From assembly GCF_013283745.1 (NCBI RefSeq), contig NZ_JABSTZ010000001.1:1072406-1136405 (forward strand): DNA of 64,000 bases, read 5' to 3'. The first letter of the stretch is position 1, and the number at the start of each line of letters is the position of its first letter. The stretch is from Aeromicrobium stalagmiti. Its GTDB lineage: Bacteria > Actinomycetota > Actinomycetes > Propionibacteriales > Nocardioidaceae. The notes below the pieces were generated by a model. It did no database searches. It saw only the letters and a program-made list of their open reading frames with translations, and was not told where the DNA came from. The translations under genes and the position numbers were made by a program. This document shows, piece after piece, positions 26,154-34,966 of this stretch.

Positions 26154-27689
26154 TCACCACGTGTCGACGGCCGCTCCGCTGCCGGTCAGGCGCCCGTCCC
26201 GCGCCGCGGCCGAGACCAGCCGCGCGAGCAGTGCGCGGGTCTCGGCGGGGTCGATGACGTCGTCGATCTCGAAGTGCCGTGCCACGTTGAGCGCGGCGGC
26301 ACCGGCCTGCGCATGGGCGGTCAGCTCGCGCACCTGCTGCTCGCGCTCGGCCTCGTCCTCGATGGCCGCGAGCTCCTTGCGCATCGCCAGGCGCACCGCA
26401 CCCTCCAGGCCCATCGCCCCGAGATGGGCGCCGGGCCACGCGACCGTCATCAGCGGCTCGTGCGTGCTGCCGCCGAGCATGGCCTGCGCGCCGAGCCCGT
26501 AGGCGCGTCGCAGGACGACGCCGATGAGCGGCACCTGCATGCGGGCGGCGGCGACGAGCAGGCGTGACGTGTGACGCACGAGGCCGGTCTGCTCGGCATC
26601 GGCGCCGACCATCATCCCCGGGGTGTCGACCAGCGAGACGACGGGGAATCCGTGGGCGTCGCACAGCTGCAGGAACCGCGCCGCCTTGTCGCCGGCATCG
26701 GCGGTGACGGCGCCGGCGGTGTGCCGGGTGTCGTTGGCGACCAGGCCGACCGTGCGCCCCTCCAGGCGCCCCAGCGCCGTGACGAGCTCGGGGGCGAACG
26801 TGGGTCGCAGCACCGTGACGCTGTCGTCGTCGCACAGCGTCTCGATCACGGGCACGACGTCGTAGGCGGTGCGCTCGCCCTCGGGGACGGCGTCGCGGAG
26901 CCACGACTGGTCGGGTGCCGTCCAGCCCTCGACCGGGCCCAGGAAGTAGCCCAGCAGGGTGCGAGCGGTGTCGACGGCGTCCTCGTCGTCGACCAGCACG
27001 TCGACGACGCCGTTGGCGGTCATGACGTCGACCGGGCCGACATCAGCCGCCGCGACGTCACCGAGCCCGCCGCCGGCGATCATCGCCGGGCCACCCATCC
27101 CCAGGGAGGCGCGCGGCGTGGCGACGATGAGGTCCGAGCAGCCGGCGATGACGGCGTTGCCGGCGAAGCAGTAGTCGTCCACGACCGCGATGCGTGGCAC
27201 CCGTCCGGACAGGCGGGCCCAGGCGGCGAACGTCGTCACGTCGAGCGCGGACACCAGCGGGATGTCGGTGTCGCCCGGGCGTCCGCCACCGCCCGCGGCG
27301 AAGAACACCGTGGGCAGGGCCAGCTGCTCGACGACCTCGATCAGCCGGTCGGTCTTGCGGTGCCCCCGCATGCCCTGGGTCCCGGCCATCACGAGGTAGT
27401 CGTACGACATGACGGCGCAGGCATGGCCGCCGATCGTGGCGATGCCGCCGACGATGCCGTCGGCGACGGAGCGATCGAGCAGGTCGTCGAGACCGCGTCG
27501 TCCCTCCTGGGCGGCCGTCACGAAGCGGCCGTACTCGACGAAGCTGCCGGGGTCGACCAGGTCGGCGACGTGCTCGCGCGCGCTGCGTCCGCCACGGGCG
27601 CGCAGCCGCTCGACGGCCTCAGGGCGTGCCGTGTCCTCGGTGAGGGCGCGCCGGGCCAACAGGTCCAGCAGCTCGGGGCGGATCGTCAC
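26154..27689 (-). CDS. Acyl-CoA carboxylase, carboxyltransferase subunit
   Basis: A 511-residue protein with both carboxyltransferase halves. The N-terminal half shows GGIATIGGHACAVMSYDY and a GGGGRPGD oxyanion region. The C-terminal half shows VSLVDTPGMMVGADAEQTGLVRH and RRAYGLGAQAMLGG. It transfers CO2 from carboxybiotin to an acyl-CoA. The domain order matches AccD/MccB/PccB proteins, but no biotin carboxylase/BCCP gene lies beside it, so the substrate (acetyl-, propionyl-, methylcrotonyl- or other acyl-CoA) cannot be assigned. GTG start at 27689, preceded by AGGAGGTCTGC. It converges on the PAP2 gene. Confidence 0.88.
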   Translation of the reverse strand: MTIRPELLDLLARRALTEDTARPEAVERLRARGGRSAREHVADLVDPGSFVEYGRFVTAAQEGRRGLDDLLDRSVADGIVGGIATIGGHACAVMSYDYLVMAGTQGMRGHRKTDRLIEVVEQLALPTVFFAAGGGGRPGDTDIPLVSALDVTTFAAWARLSGRVPRIAVVDDYCFAGNAVIAGCSDLIVATPRASLGMGGPAMIAGGGLGDVAAADVGPVDVMTANGVVDVLVDDEDAVDTARTLLGYFLGPVEGWTAPDQSWLRDAVPEGERTAYDVVPVIETLCDDDSVTVLRPTFAPELVTALGRLEGRTVGLVANDTRHTAGAVTADAGDKAARFLQLCDAHGFPVVSLVDTPGMMVGADAEQTGLVRHTSRLLVAAARMQVPLIGVVLRRAYGLGAQAMLGGSTHEPLMTVAWPGAHLGAMGLEGAVRLAMRKELAAIEDEAEREQQVRELTAHAQAGAAALNVARHFEIDDVIDPAETRALLARLVSAAARDGRLTGSGAAVDTW

Positions 27690-27759
27690 GCAGACCTCCT
27701 GGTGTGTGGCTCGACCGCACGCTAACAGCAGCGATCGGGCCGCCGGCGGCCCGGGAGGA

Positions 27760-29385
27760 TCAGCGCGGTCGGCGCCGCAGCATCTCCTCGGCGGTGAGGA
27801 ACTTGACCCGCGGCCGCTCCTCGGCCGATCCCCGGGCCCGCTCGGCGGCGTCGATCCGCTTCATGCGGCGGCGGTCCACGACATCGACGCCGCGCCGCTT
27901 GAGCAGCCGCGCGAACTCCTTGGCGGTGCGCGGCGCGTCAGGCAGCCGGTGCTCGCGGGCGTCGGCCAGCAAGGTCGCGACCGTCTCCTGGGCGTCGGTG
28001 CGGTTGGCGCCGATGCCGCCGGTCGCCCCGCGCTTGATCCACCCCACGACGTACGTGCCGGGCACCGGCTCGCTCGTCGCAGGATCCGTGACGCGTCCTG
28101 CGGTGTGCGGCACGGTCGTCGTGGCCTCGTCGAACGGGAGGCCGTCGACGCGGGTGCCGCGGTGGCCGGTCGACCGCACGAGCAGGCCGGTGGCGACGAG
28201 CTCGGTGGCGTCGTTGGCAGGGTCGGTGTGGCCCAGGCGCACGCCCTCGACGGACTGCTCGCCGACGACCTCCTCGACCGTGCGGTGGAAGGCCAGCACG
28301 AGCCGTCGACCCGGAGCCGGTGGCTGCGACCAGTCGACGGGGGTGAGGGGCACGTCGGCCAGCAGCGCGGCCTTCGAGCCCGGCTCGGCCGCGGCGATCT
28401 CGGCCGCGACGGCGTCGTCGGCCTCGACCACGACGTCGATCCCGGCGGGCATCATGAGCAGCTCGGGTCGGGTGAACGCCGCGTGCTGGGGTCCGCGGCG
28501 GCCGAGCACGACGACCTCGCGCACCGTGCCGGCCCGCAGCGCCTCGAGCGCGTGGTCGGCGATGTCGGTGCGGCCGAGCGCCTCGACGTCACCGAGCAGG
28601 ATGCGGGCGACGTCGAGCGCGACGTTGCCGTTGCCGACCACGACGACCCGGTCGGTGGACACGTCGACGTGGCTGCCGGCGACGTCGGTGTGGCCGTTGT
28701 ACCAGCCCACGACGTCCGGCGACCCGTGCACGCCGGGCAGGTGCTCGCCGGGCACGTCGAGCGGCCGGTCGGTACGGGCCCCGACGGCGTAGATCACGGC
28801 ATCGTGGTGCTCGAGCAGGTCGGCGTGGGTGACGTCGCGACCGACCTCGACGTTGAGGAACATCGAGGTGCGCGGGTGGTCGTACGTCCACGTGAACATG
28901 TCGCCGAGGCGCTTGGTGTCCTGGTGGTCAGGGGCGATGCCGGCCCGCACGAGACCGCCGGCGACCGGGAGCCGCTCGATCATCGACACCTCGGCCGACG
29001 ACGTCGTGAGCAGCTCGCGGGCGGCGTAGGACGCGGCGGGCCCCGTCCCGACGACGGCCACGCGCAGGGGCTTGGCTCTCGGTGCCTCGACGACCGGGAA
29101 GGTGGGGTCGGCCCACGTGTCGGTGGCGGGACGGTCGGCGTAGTAGGCGGCGTTGATGTCGCCGAAGACCTGCTCGCTGCCCGTCAGCAGCGCGAGCGGC
29201 TTGATCGCCGAGACCGGGCAGGCATCGGCGCACGCCCCGCAGTCGATGCACGACTTCGGGTCGACGTAGACCATCTCGGTCTTGCCGAAGTCGGGCTCAC
29301 CGGGCGCGGGGTGGATGCAGTTGACGGGGCACACCGACATGCACGAGGCGTCGTTGCAGCAGGCCTGGGTGACGACGTACGTCAT
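27760..29385 (-). CDS. fprB: Ferredoxin-fused ferredoxin/flavodoxin-NADP reductase (FprB-like)
   Basis: A 541-residue fusion. Residues 1-80 are a 7Fe/8Fe bacterial ferredoxin (CCNDASCMSVCPVNC and CIDCGACADACP), and the rest is an adrenodoxin-reductase-type flavoprotein with AVVGTGPAASYAARELL for FAD and VVGNGNVALDVARIL for NADP. The C-terminal VVGWIKRGATGGIGANR is the family signature. It moves electrons between NADPH and iron-sulfur proteins. It lies 33 bp after the AurF-like gene on the same strand, the same pairing as M. tuberculosis Rv0885-fprB (Rv0886), so it probably reduces that diiron protein. Confidence 0.9.
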   Translation of the reverse strand: MTYVVTQACCNDASCMSVCPVNCIHPAPGEPDFGKTEMVYVDPKSCIDCGACADACPVSAIKPLALLTGSEQVFGDINAAYYADRPATDTWADPTFPVVEAPRAKPLRVAVVGTGPAASYAARELLTTSSAEVSMIERLPVAGGLVRAGIAPDHQDTKRLGDMFTWTYDHPRTSMFLNVEVGRDVTHADLLEHHDAVIYAVGARTDRPLDVPGEHLPGVHGSPDVVGWYNGHTDVAGSHVDVSTDRVVVVGNGNVALDVARILLGDVEALGRTDIADHALEALRAGTVREVVVLGRRGPQHAAFTRPELLMMPAGIDVVVEADDAVAAEIAAAEPGSKAALLADVPLTPVDWSQPPAPGRRLVLAFHRTVEEVVGEQSVEGVRLGHTDPANDATELVATGLLVRSTGHRGTRVDGLPFDEATTTVPHTAGRVTDPATSEPVPGTYVVGWIKRGATGGIGANRTDAQETVATLLADAREHRLPDAPRTAKEFARLLKRRGVDVVDRRRMKRIDAAERARGSAEERPRVKFLTAEEMLRRRPR

Positions 29386-29418
29386 GGGTGTCGGGTCCTC
29401 GTCGGGTCGTGTCGCAGA

Positions 29419-30327
29419 TCAGAGCATGTGTACAGCACGGTAGCGACGCATCGCCGCCGGCGTCAGCAGACCGACCTCGGACAGGAAGTCCATGAGGTGC
29501 ACGCAGCTCAGGCGCATGAGGTTGTGGTGGTGCTCGTTGGACTTCGCGGCCTCGAGCGCGCGCTTCTTGTCCAGGCCCGCCGCCTCGTAGACCGCGGGGT
29601 TGACCATGCTCTTGACGATCACGTAGGCCGCGGTCGAGATGACCCAGGCGCTCTGACGACGGCGCAGCGCGCTCGAGCCCTCGAGGTGCTCACGGATCTC
29701 GTGCCGGGCGAACTTCATGTGCCGGGCCTCCTCCACGACGTGGATCTTGCTGGTCGTGCGGACGATCGGCAGGACGTTCTCGCCGCGCATCCAGTCGCGC
29801 TGCATGACGTCGAGGATCTCCTCGGCGACGAGGATCGCGCCGTACGCCACCTCGGCCTTGGCGACCGACTTCAGGCCGCGGGCGGCCTCGACGACGGGGC
29901 GGCTCGGCACGTAGTGGGGGACACCCATCGCGCTGCACGCGCGGGCGAACATCAGGGAGTGGCGGCACTCGTCGGCGATCTCGGTGAGCGCGAACTGGAA
30001 CTCCGAGCCGGTCACGTCGGCGGTGTACTGCTCGCGGAGCAGCATCTGCTGCAGGATCATCTCGAACCAGATGCCGGTGCTCATGATCGAGCCGACCTCG
30101 TGGCGGGTCAGCGTGACGCGCTGCTCCGGAGTCATCTCGTCCCAGAGGTCGGTGCCGTAGAGCGTCGACCACTCGGGGTTGAGGCCGAAGTGCGTGGGGT
30201 CGAGCGGCGTGTCCCAGTCGACCTCGGTCTGCGGGTCGTACGACAGCTTCTGCGACGACTCGAGCAGGCGGGCCAGGGCGTCGTCGGGGTCGATCGTCGT
30301 ACGGAACTCGTCGGCGGTGACAGTCAT
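29419..30327 (-). CDS. AurF-like diiron oxygenase
   Basis: A 302-residue helical protein of the AurF (p-aminobenzoate N-oxygenase) diiron family. Candidate ligands are in TRHEVGSIM, LTEIADECRHSLMFAR (E-x6-H), LVAEEILDV and VVEEARHMKFARHEIREH (E-x2-H...E-x2-H), a two-iron carboxylate/His set. ATG 30327, four codons inside the longer frame, has GGAGG at the right distance. It probably oxygenates or desaturates a small molecule or lipid using electrons from the adjacent FprB-like protein. The true substrate in actinobacteria is unknown. Confidence 0.85.
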   Translation of the reverse strand: MTVTADEFRTTIDPDDALARLLESSQKLSYDPQTEVDWDTPLDPTHFGLNPEWSTLYGTDLWDEMTPEQRVTLTRHEVGSIMSTGIWFEMILQQMLLREQYTADVTGSEFQFALTEIADECRHSLMFARACSAMGVPHYVPSRPVVEAARGLKSVAKAEVAYGAILVAEEILDVMQRDWMRGENVLPIVRTTSKIHVVEEARHMKFARHEIREHLEGSSALRRRQSAWVISTAAYVIVKSMVNPAVYEAAGLDKKRALEAAKSNEHHHNLMRLSCVHLMDFLSEVGLLTPAAMRRYRAVHML

Positions 30328-30383
30328 CCGGACCTCCACGGTGAATATGACACAGGTGATGTGACATCAAGAATGGTGCGTTC

Positions 30384-30398
30384 CATACCGAGGGTATG
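30384..30398. promoter_or_regulatory. CsoR/CstR-type operator-like palindrome
   Basis: CATACC-GAG-GGTATG, perfect 6-bp arms, lies 56 bp upstream of the AurF-like start and 115 bp upstream of the CstR-like gene. It resembles the ATACCC...GGGTAT operators of CsoR-family repressors but with a shorter centre, so binding is less certain than at 33868. Confidence 0.4.
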
Positions 30399-30434
30399 TG
30401 ATGACGGCCGCGAGAGCCAGTCCGGGGAGGATGA

Positions 30435-30773
<339 letters not shown>

Positions 30774-30784
30774 GGACCCCCGCG

Positions 30785-31432
30785 TCACGCCTCCCGGGGC
30801 GCTGACAGGCGGGCCGACCCGGTCACGAACCAGCCGAAGGGGCGTGCGGGCCAGAGCCGCGACGCGTACCGCTGGTGCAGGTCCGGCACGTCGAGACCGG
30901 TTTCGGCCAGGAGGACCGGGACGTCCCGGTCGAGGTGACAGCCGCCGGCCAGCGGGCCCCATGCCGGCTGGAGGCGGCGCTGCGCGGCGGCGACTCGCGG
31001 CGACGGTGACAGCGAGTGCTCGACGAAGTGCAGGCGGCCGCCCGGCTTGAGGACGCGCGTGACCTCGGCCAGCGCCGATCTCAGGTCGGGGATCGTGCAC
31101 ATCGTCCATGTCGAGACGACTGCATCGACGCTGCCGGCCGCCAGGTCGAGCTCCGCCCCGTCGAGTCCGATGCGGTCGACGGGGCGGTCGAACGACGCGA
31201 TGCTGGGTGCAGCCCGCTCCCAGGCGAGGTCTGACGGCTCGACCGCGAGGACGCGGGTGACGGCATCACCGTAGTGCGCGAGGTTGGTGCCCGACCCGAA
31301 CCCGAGCTCGAGGACGTCGCCGGCGAGAGGGCGGGCGACCCGCTCCCGCCACCCGCCGGTGATCCTCTCGCCGAGGGCCACGTCGACGAGGCGTGGCACG
31401 GCACGTTCGTCCCACCAGCTCCTCGGACCCAT
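30785..31432 (-). CDS. Class I SAM-dependent methyltransferase
   Basis: A 215-residue methyltransferase of the UbiE/Methyltransf_11 type. Motif I is VLELGFGSGTNLAHYG and the acidic end of strand 2 is VLAVEPSD. Motif II/III is VDAVVSTWTMCTIPDLRSALAEVTRVLKPGGRLHFVEHS. It is the last gene of the MMPL-DUF2892-methyltransferase operon (19 bp after DUF2892) and ends 11 bp from the convergent CstR-like gene. The substrate is unknown; the context suggests methylation of a thiol, metalloid or lipid linked to the regulator's signal. Confidence 0.88.
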   Translation of the reverse strand: MGPRSWWDERAVPRLVDVALGERITGGWRERVARPLAGDVLELGFGSGTNLAHYGDAVTRVLAVEPSDLAWERAAPSIASFDRPVDRIGLDGAELDLAAGSVDAVVSTWTMCTIPDLRSALAEVTRVLKPGGRLHFVEHSLSPSPRVAAAQRRLQPAWGPLAGGCHLDRDVPVLLAETGLDVPDLHQRYASRLWPARPFGWFVTGSARLSAPREA

Positions 31433-31451
31433 GAGGGTCAGTGTGGCCGAC

Positions 31452-31658
31452 TCAGCGGTCGAACGCCGGTCCGGGCCTCACCCCGAGCCGCCGCAGGATC
31501 GAGGCCGCTGGGCAGAAGCCCGTGACGCTCGACTGCAGCAGGTTGAGCCCGACGAAGCCGGTCAGCAGGAGCCACCACGGTGAGGCGGTCGCGGCCAGCA
31601 GGGTGCCGAGCAGGGTCAGGGTGCCGGCCAAGGTCAGCACGGCGCGGTCGATGTTCAT
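31452..31658 (-). CDS. DUF2892 (YgaP-type) membrane protein
   Basis: A 68-residue protein with two hydrophobic helices and the typical DUF2892 ending GFCPAASILRRLGV. In other bacteria this domain is fused to or placed beside rhodaneses and sulfide-stress genes. ATG 31658 follows AGGAGCACCCC. It lies 42 bp downstream of the MMPL gene and 19 bp upstream of the methyltransferase gene. Its presence supports a sulfur-related role for the CstR-like regulon. Confidence 0.85.
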   Translation of the reverse strand: MNIDRAVLTLAGTLTLLGTLLAATASPWWLLLTGFVGLNLLQSSVTGFCPAASILRRLGVRPGPAFDR

Positions 31659-31700
31659 GGGGTGCTCCTGGTGTCAGGTGTGGGCGGGTGGGTGTGGTGC

Positions 31701-33851
31701 TCAGTGGGAGAAGGTGATGTTCGGCAGCACCTTGCGCAGCCAGGCGGGTGACCACCAGGCACCGTGCCCCGTCAGGCGCAGGATCACGGGCAGGAGGATC
31801 AGGCGGACGAGTGCCGCGTCGAGCAGCACGGCGACGCCGAGGATGATGCCCATCTCCTTGGGGGGCAGGGGCTCGGCGAGGGCGAAGGTGAAGAACACCG
31901 CCACCATCACCGCAGCCGCTGCGAAGATGACGCGTCCTGAGTGGGCGAGCCCGTCGACCTGTGCGTCCTCGGCGCTGCCGGAGACCTCGTAGTGCTCCTT
32001 GGCCGTGGCGAGCAGGAACACGGTGTAGTCCATCGCGATCGCGAAGATCATGGCGAAGAAGAACACCGGGGCCCAGCCGTCGAGGAAGCCCTGGGGCTCG
32101 AAGCCGAGCAGGCCGGCTCCGTGGCCGTCCTGGAAGATCAGCTTGGCGACGCCGAATGCTGCGGCGGTCGACAGCAGGCTGACCAGCGTCCCGAGCAGGG
32201 CGATCAACGGTGCCTGCAGGGCGACCAGCAGCAGGGCGAAGCCGAGCACCAGGATGATGCCCATGACGATCGGCAGATACCTGTCGAGGGCCGACTGCAG
32301 GTCGAGGTTCTCCGCGGGAGCCCCTCCGACGACGGCCTCGCCGGGCAGGTCGGCACGTGTCGCGTCGAGGATCGTGCCCAGGGCCGGGGACGACGGGTCC
32401 ACGGACGGGACCGCCTGCACCATGACGTAGTCGCTGCCGTCAGAGGCGGGCTGGGCCGGACCGACCATCGAGAACGAGTCGCCCTGGGCGAGCAGCGCCT
32501 CGCGGACGGCTGTTGCCTCCTGGCTGGGGGCGATCACCTGCAGGGCTCCGGGTGCGCCGTCACCGAACGCCTGCTGGACGACCTCGTACCCCTGACGGAC
32601 CGGCGCGTCCTCGGGGACGACGGCGATCGACGGCATCGCGACCTTCAGCGACAGGACGGGCAGGGCCAGCAGCACGAGGATGCCCACGGACGCGACGGCG
32701 AACGGCCACGGGTGCCGGTGGAGCAGCGCACCCCAGGTGCCGAAGCGGTGCGAGCGCGGCTGGTGGGCCTTGGCCCACGGCAGGGAGGCCTTGTCGATGC
32801 GCGTGCCGAGCCCGCCGAGGATCGCCGGCAGCAGCGTCATGGTGGCGGCCAGCACGAACACGACGGCGAGCATGATGCCGACGGCCATCGTGCGCACTGC
32901 CGGTGCAGGAACCACGAGGACCGCCGACAGGCTGACGAGCACGGTGAGGCCCGAGAGCATGACGGCCTTGCCGGCGGTGTCCATGGTCTCGGCGACGGCC
33001 TGGACGGGCGTGCGTCCGTGGTGCAGGCCGCTGCGGAAGCGGTGGACGATGAACAGGGCGTAGTCGATGCCCAGGGCTAGCGCGAACATCAGGGCGAAGT
33101 TCATGGCCCACACCGAGATGGGGGTGATCTGGTTCAGCAGCACCAGGGCGCCGGCGGACGCGCCGAGACCGGCCATCGTCAGCAGGAGCGGCAGCCCCGC
33201 GGCCACCAGGGAGCCGAAGGCCAGCACCATGATGGTCAGCGTGACGGGCCACGAGATGATCTCGGCCTTGATCATGGCGTCGTGGTTGGCCTTGTTGAAG
33301 TCGCTCCACAGGGCTGAGGCGCCGGTCGGATAGACGTCGACGCCGTCGCCGGAGAGCCCGGTCAGTGACTCCTTGAGGTCGTCGACGGCGCGGACCATCT
33401 CGTTGGGGTCGGCGGCCGCGCCCGCGAGCAGGATGGCGGTACGGCTGTCGGGGCTGATCGTGAAGCCGGGCTGTGGGGGCACGATCGCGCCGATGCGGTC
33501 GTCCGAATTCAGGATCGCGGTGGCCTGCGCCACGACGTCCTGCGCGGCCGCCGAGTCGACCGAGCCGTTCTCGGTGTGGATCACGAGCTGGATGGCGTTG
33601 GACGAGTTGCCGCCGAAGTGCTGCTGCGCGAGCTCACGGGCCTTGACCGAGTCCGAGCCGTTGTCCTGCCACCCGGCGCCCGCGAGGTCGGAGAACACGC
33701 TCGGCGCCAACGAGCCCAGGCCTGCCACGAGCAGGAGCCACGCGATGGCGACGGCGCGGGTGCGAGTGGCCATGAGGGCGCCCCATCGCCCGAGGGCACC
33801 GGGGCGCGGATCGGTCGGCAGAGGTGGAGGCGAGGTGGTCGGTGTCGTCAT
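31701..33851 (-). CDS. MMPL/RND family transporter
   Basis: A 716-residue RND-superfamily exporter of the MmpL type with 11-12 membrane helices in two repeats. Each repeat has a large extracytoplasmic loop (after TM1 and TM7) and a conserved helix carrying charged residues (MFALALGIDYALFIVHRFR and MIFAIAMDYTVFLLATAKEHYE, whose Asp-Tyr pairs relay protons). It exports lipids or other hydrophobic cargo using proton motive force. ATG 33851 is 16 bp from a perfect CsoR/CstR-type operator, so it should be repressed by the DUF156 protein at 30.5 kb. First gene of a three-gene operon. Confidence 0.92.
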   Translation of the reverse strand: MTTPTTSPPPLPTDPRPGALGRWGALMATRTRAVAIAWLLLVAGLGSLAPSVFSDLAGAGWQDNGSDSVKARELAQQHFGGNSSNAIQLVIHTENGSVDSAAAQDVVAQATAILNSDDRIGAIVPPQPGFTISPDSRTAILLAGAAADPNEMVRAVDDLKESLTGLSGDGVDVYPTGASALWSDFNKANHDAMIKAEIISWPVTLTIMVLAFGSLVAAGLPLLLTMAGLGASAGALVLLNQITPISVWAMNFALMFALALGIDYALFIVHRFRSGLHHGRTPVQAVAETMDTAGKAVMLSGLTVLVSLSAVLVVPAPAVRTMAVGIMLAVVFVLAATMTLLPAILGGLGTRIDKASLPWAKAHQPRSHRFGTWGALLHRHPWPFAVASVGILVLLALPVLSLKVAMPSIAVVPEDAPVRQGYEVVQQAFGDGAPGALQVIAPSQEATAVREALLAQGDSFSMVGPAQPASDGSDYVMVQAVPSVDPSSPALGTILDATRADLPGEAVVGGAPAENLDLQSALDRYLPIVMGIILVLGFALLLVALQAPLIALLGTLVSLLSTAAAFGVAKLIFQDGHGAGLLGFEPQGFLDGWAPVFFFAMIFAIAMDYTVFLLATAKEHYEVSGSAEDAQVDGLAHSGRVIFAAAAVMVAVFFTFALAEPLPPKEMGIILGVAVLLDAALVRLILLPVILRLTGHGAWWSPAWLRKVLPNITFSH

Positions 33852-33867
33852 GCGGTCACCGTAGCAG

Positions 33868-33883
33868 ATACCCCCGGGGGTAT
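33868..33883. promoter_or_regulatory. Perfect CsoR/CstR-type operator before MMPL operon
   Basis: ATACCCCC-GGGGGTAT is a perfect 16-bp palindrome, 16 bp upstream of the MMPL start codon. TACCC(n)GGGTA with a G/C-rich centre is the classic CsoR-family recognition pattern. Confidence 0.75.
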
Positions 33884-33967
33884 ACAAGGAGGCCGCGATC
33901 GCGGCGAATATGGCCGTCGCGACGTGGTCGTATGGCCCGCGTCGCGCTGTCCGGGTACCGTCGTCCC

Positions 33968-34501
33968 ATGGCTCTCGGGGGAAGTGATCCAGGCGGCAGC
34001 GACCCGTTCTGGAGCGTGGTGCGGCGCGAGCACCCGGACATCGACGTGATCGTCCTCGATGTGCCGTCGCCGCTGGACCCGCCTGCCGGCGTGGCCGGGC
34101 AGACCGTCCCGATCGACCAGCTGCGGCTGATCGTGCGAGGGGTCGACGACCTCTACGCCTCGATCCTGCACCTGCTCCCGCCCGACCTCCCCGCGCCGAC
34201 CCGCGTCTGGCGCGGAGCGGCCGGTGGTGACGCCTACGTGGTCGAGAAGGCACTGAGGGAGGCTGGCGGCGAGGCCGGTCTCGAGCTCCTGCGCCGGCTG
34301 GCCCGGCACCTGCACGACCGCGGCTGGGCCGTCGAGGCCGCGGGTGACGAGCGGCGTCCGCACCTCATGGCCACGAACGGCTGGATCGACCTCGACGCAC
34401 GCAGCGGTGCCGCGGCCACGCAGCTCACGATCGCGGGTCCCGTCGTCCAGGTCGCGCCCGACGACCAGGCGACCCTGGAGCGCGAGGGGGACGGGCGGTG
34501 A
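33968..34501 (+). CDS. Hypothetical protein, first gene of WXG/DUF1023 operon
   Basis: A 177-residue soluble protein of unknown family. The middle (WRGAAGGDAYVVEKALREAGGEAGLELLRRLARHLHDRGWAVEAAGDERRPHLMATNGWIDLDAR) looks like an alpha/beta structure; the C-terminus is acidic. ATG 33968 comes 7 nt after TACCGT, suggesting a leaderless start; an in-frame ATG at 33932 is an alternative. Its stop overlaps the next start (GTGA), so it belongs to the operon with the WXG-like protein. It could be a chaperone or immunity-type partner, but nothing in the sequence proves that. Confidence 0.65.
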   Translation: MALGGSDPGGSDPFWSVVRREHPDIDVIVLDVPSPLDPPAGVAGQTVPIDQLRLIVRGVDDLYASILHLLPPDLPAPTRVWRGAAGGDAYVVEKALREAGGEAGLELLRRLARHLHDRGWAVEAAGDERRPHLMATNGWIDLDARSGAAATQLTIAGPVVQVAPDDQATLEREGDGR

Positions 34502-34950
34502 CCGGCGGGATGGAGGTCGACTACTCGATCCTCCGCGAGGCATCGGTGGTCTGGGACGGCGCAGCCGACAGCCTCGACGGCGGCTGGCGTCGCCTGCACG
34601 GGACGTCCGGATCGCCCATGGACCCCGGCGTCGCGGGTGCGTTCGAGACGTTCCGGGAGCGCTGGGTCGACGAGGTCAAGCGGGTGGCCACGAGGTCGCA
34701 GACCCACTCCGAGAGCCTCAGCGACGCGGTGGCCGCCTACGAGACCATCGATGCCAAGGCCTACGCGCGGATGCGGGCGATCCTGCCGTTCGACTACCGC
34801 GACAGCACGCTCGACCCCGAGGGTGCGCCGCCGCCTGAGCCCTCTCCCACTCCCGGTCCGTCGCCGTCCCCCGAGGTCGGCTCCGAGCCCGAGCCCGAGC
34901 CGTCGCCGCCGAGCCCGTCGCCCGGCCCGTCACCCACGCCATCGCCATGA
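34498..34950 (+). CDS. WXG100/Esp-like small helical protein with Pro-rich tail
   Basis: A 150-residue protein. Residues about 1-95 are predicted as a helical hairpin with WDGAADSLDGGWRRL in the first helix and FETFRERWVDEVKRVATRSQTHSESLSDAVAAYETID in the second, as in ESAT-6/EspC-type secretion substrates. Residues 105-150 are almost only Pro, Ser, Glu and Gly (PEPSPTPGPSPSP), a flexible tail. The GTG start overlaps the preceding stop. The DUF1023 gene follows 16 bp later. A type VII-like export substrate is plausible, but no secretion ATPase (EccC) is in the window. Confidence 0.65.
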   Translation: MTGGMEVDYSILREASVVWDGAADSLDGGWRRLHGTSGSPMDPGVAGAFETFRERWVDEVKRVATRSQTHSESLSDAVAAYETIDAKAYARMRAILPFDYRDSTLDPEGAPPPEPSPTPGPSPSPEVGSEPEPEPSPPSPSPGPSPTPSP

Positions 34951-34966
34951 CATCGAGGGGAATGCC

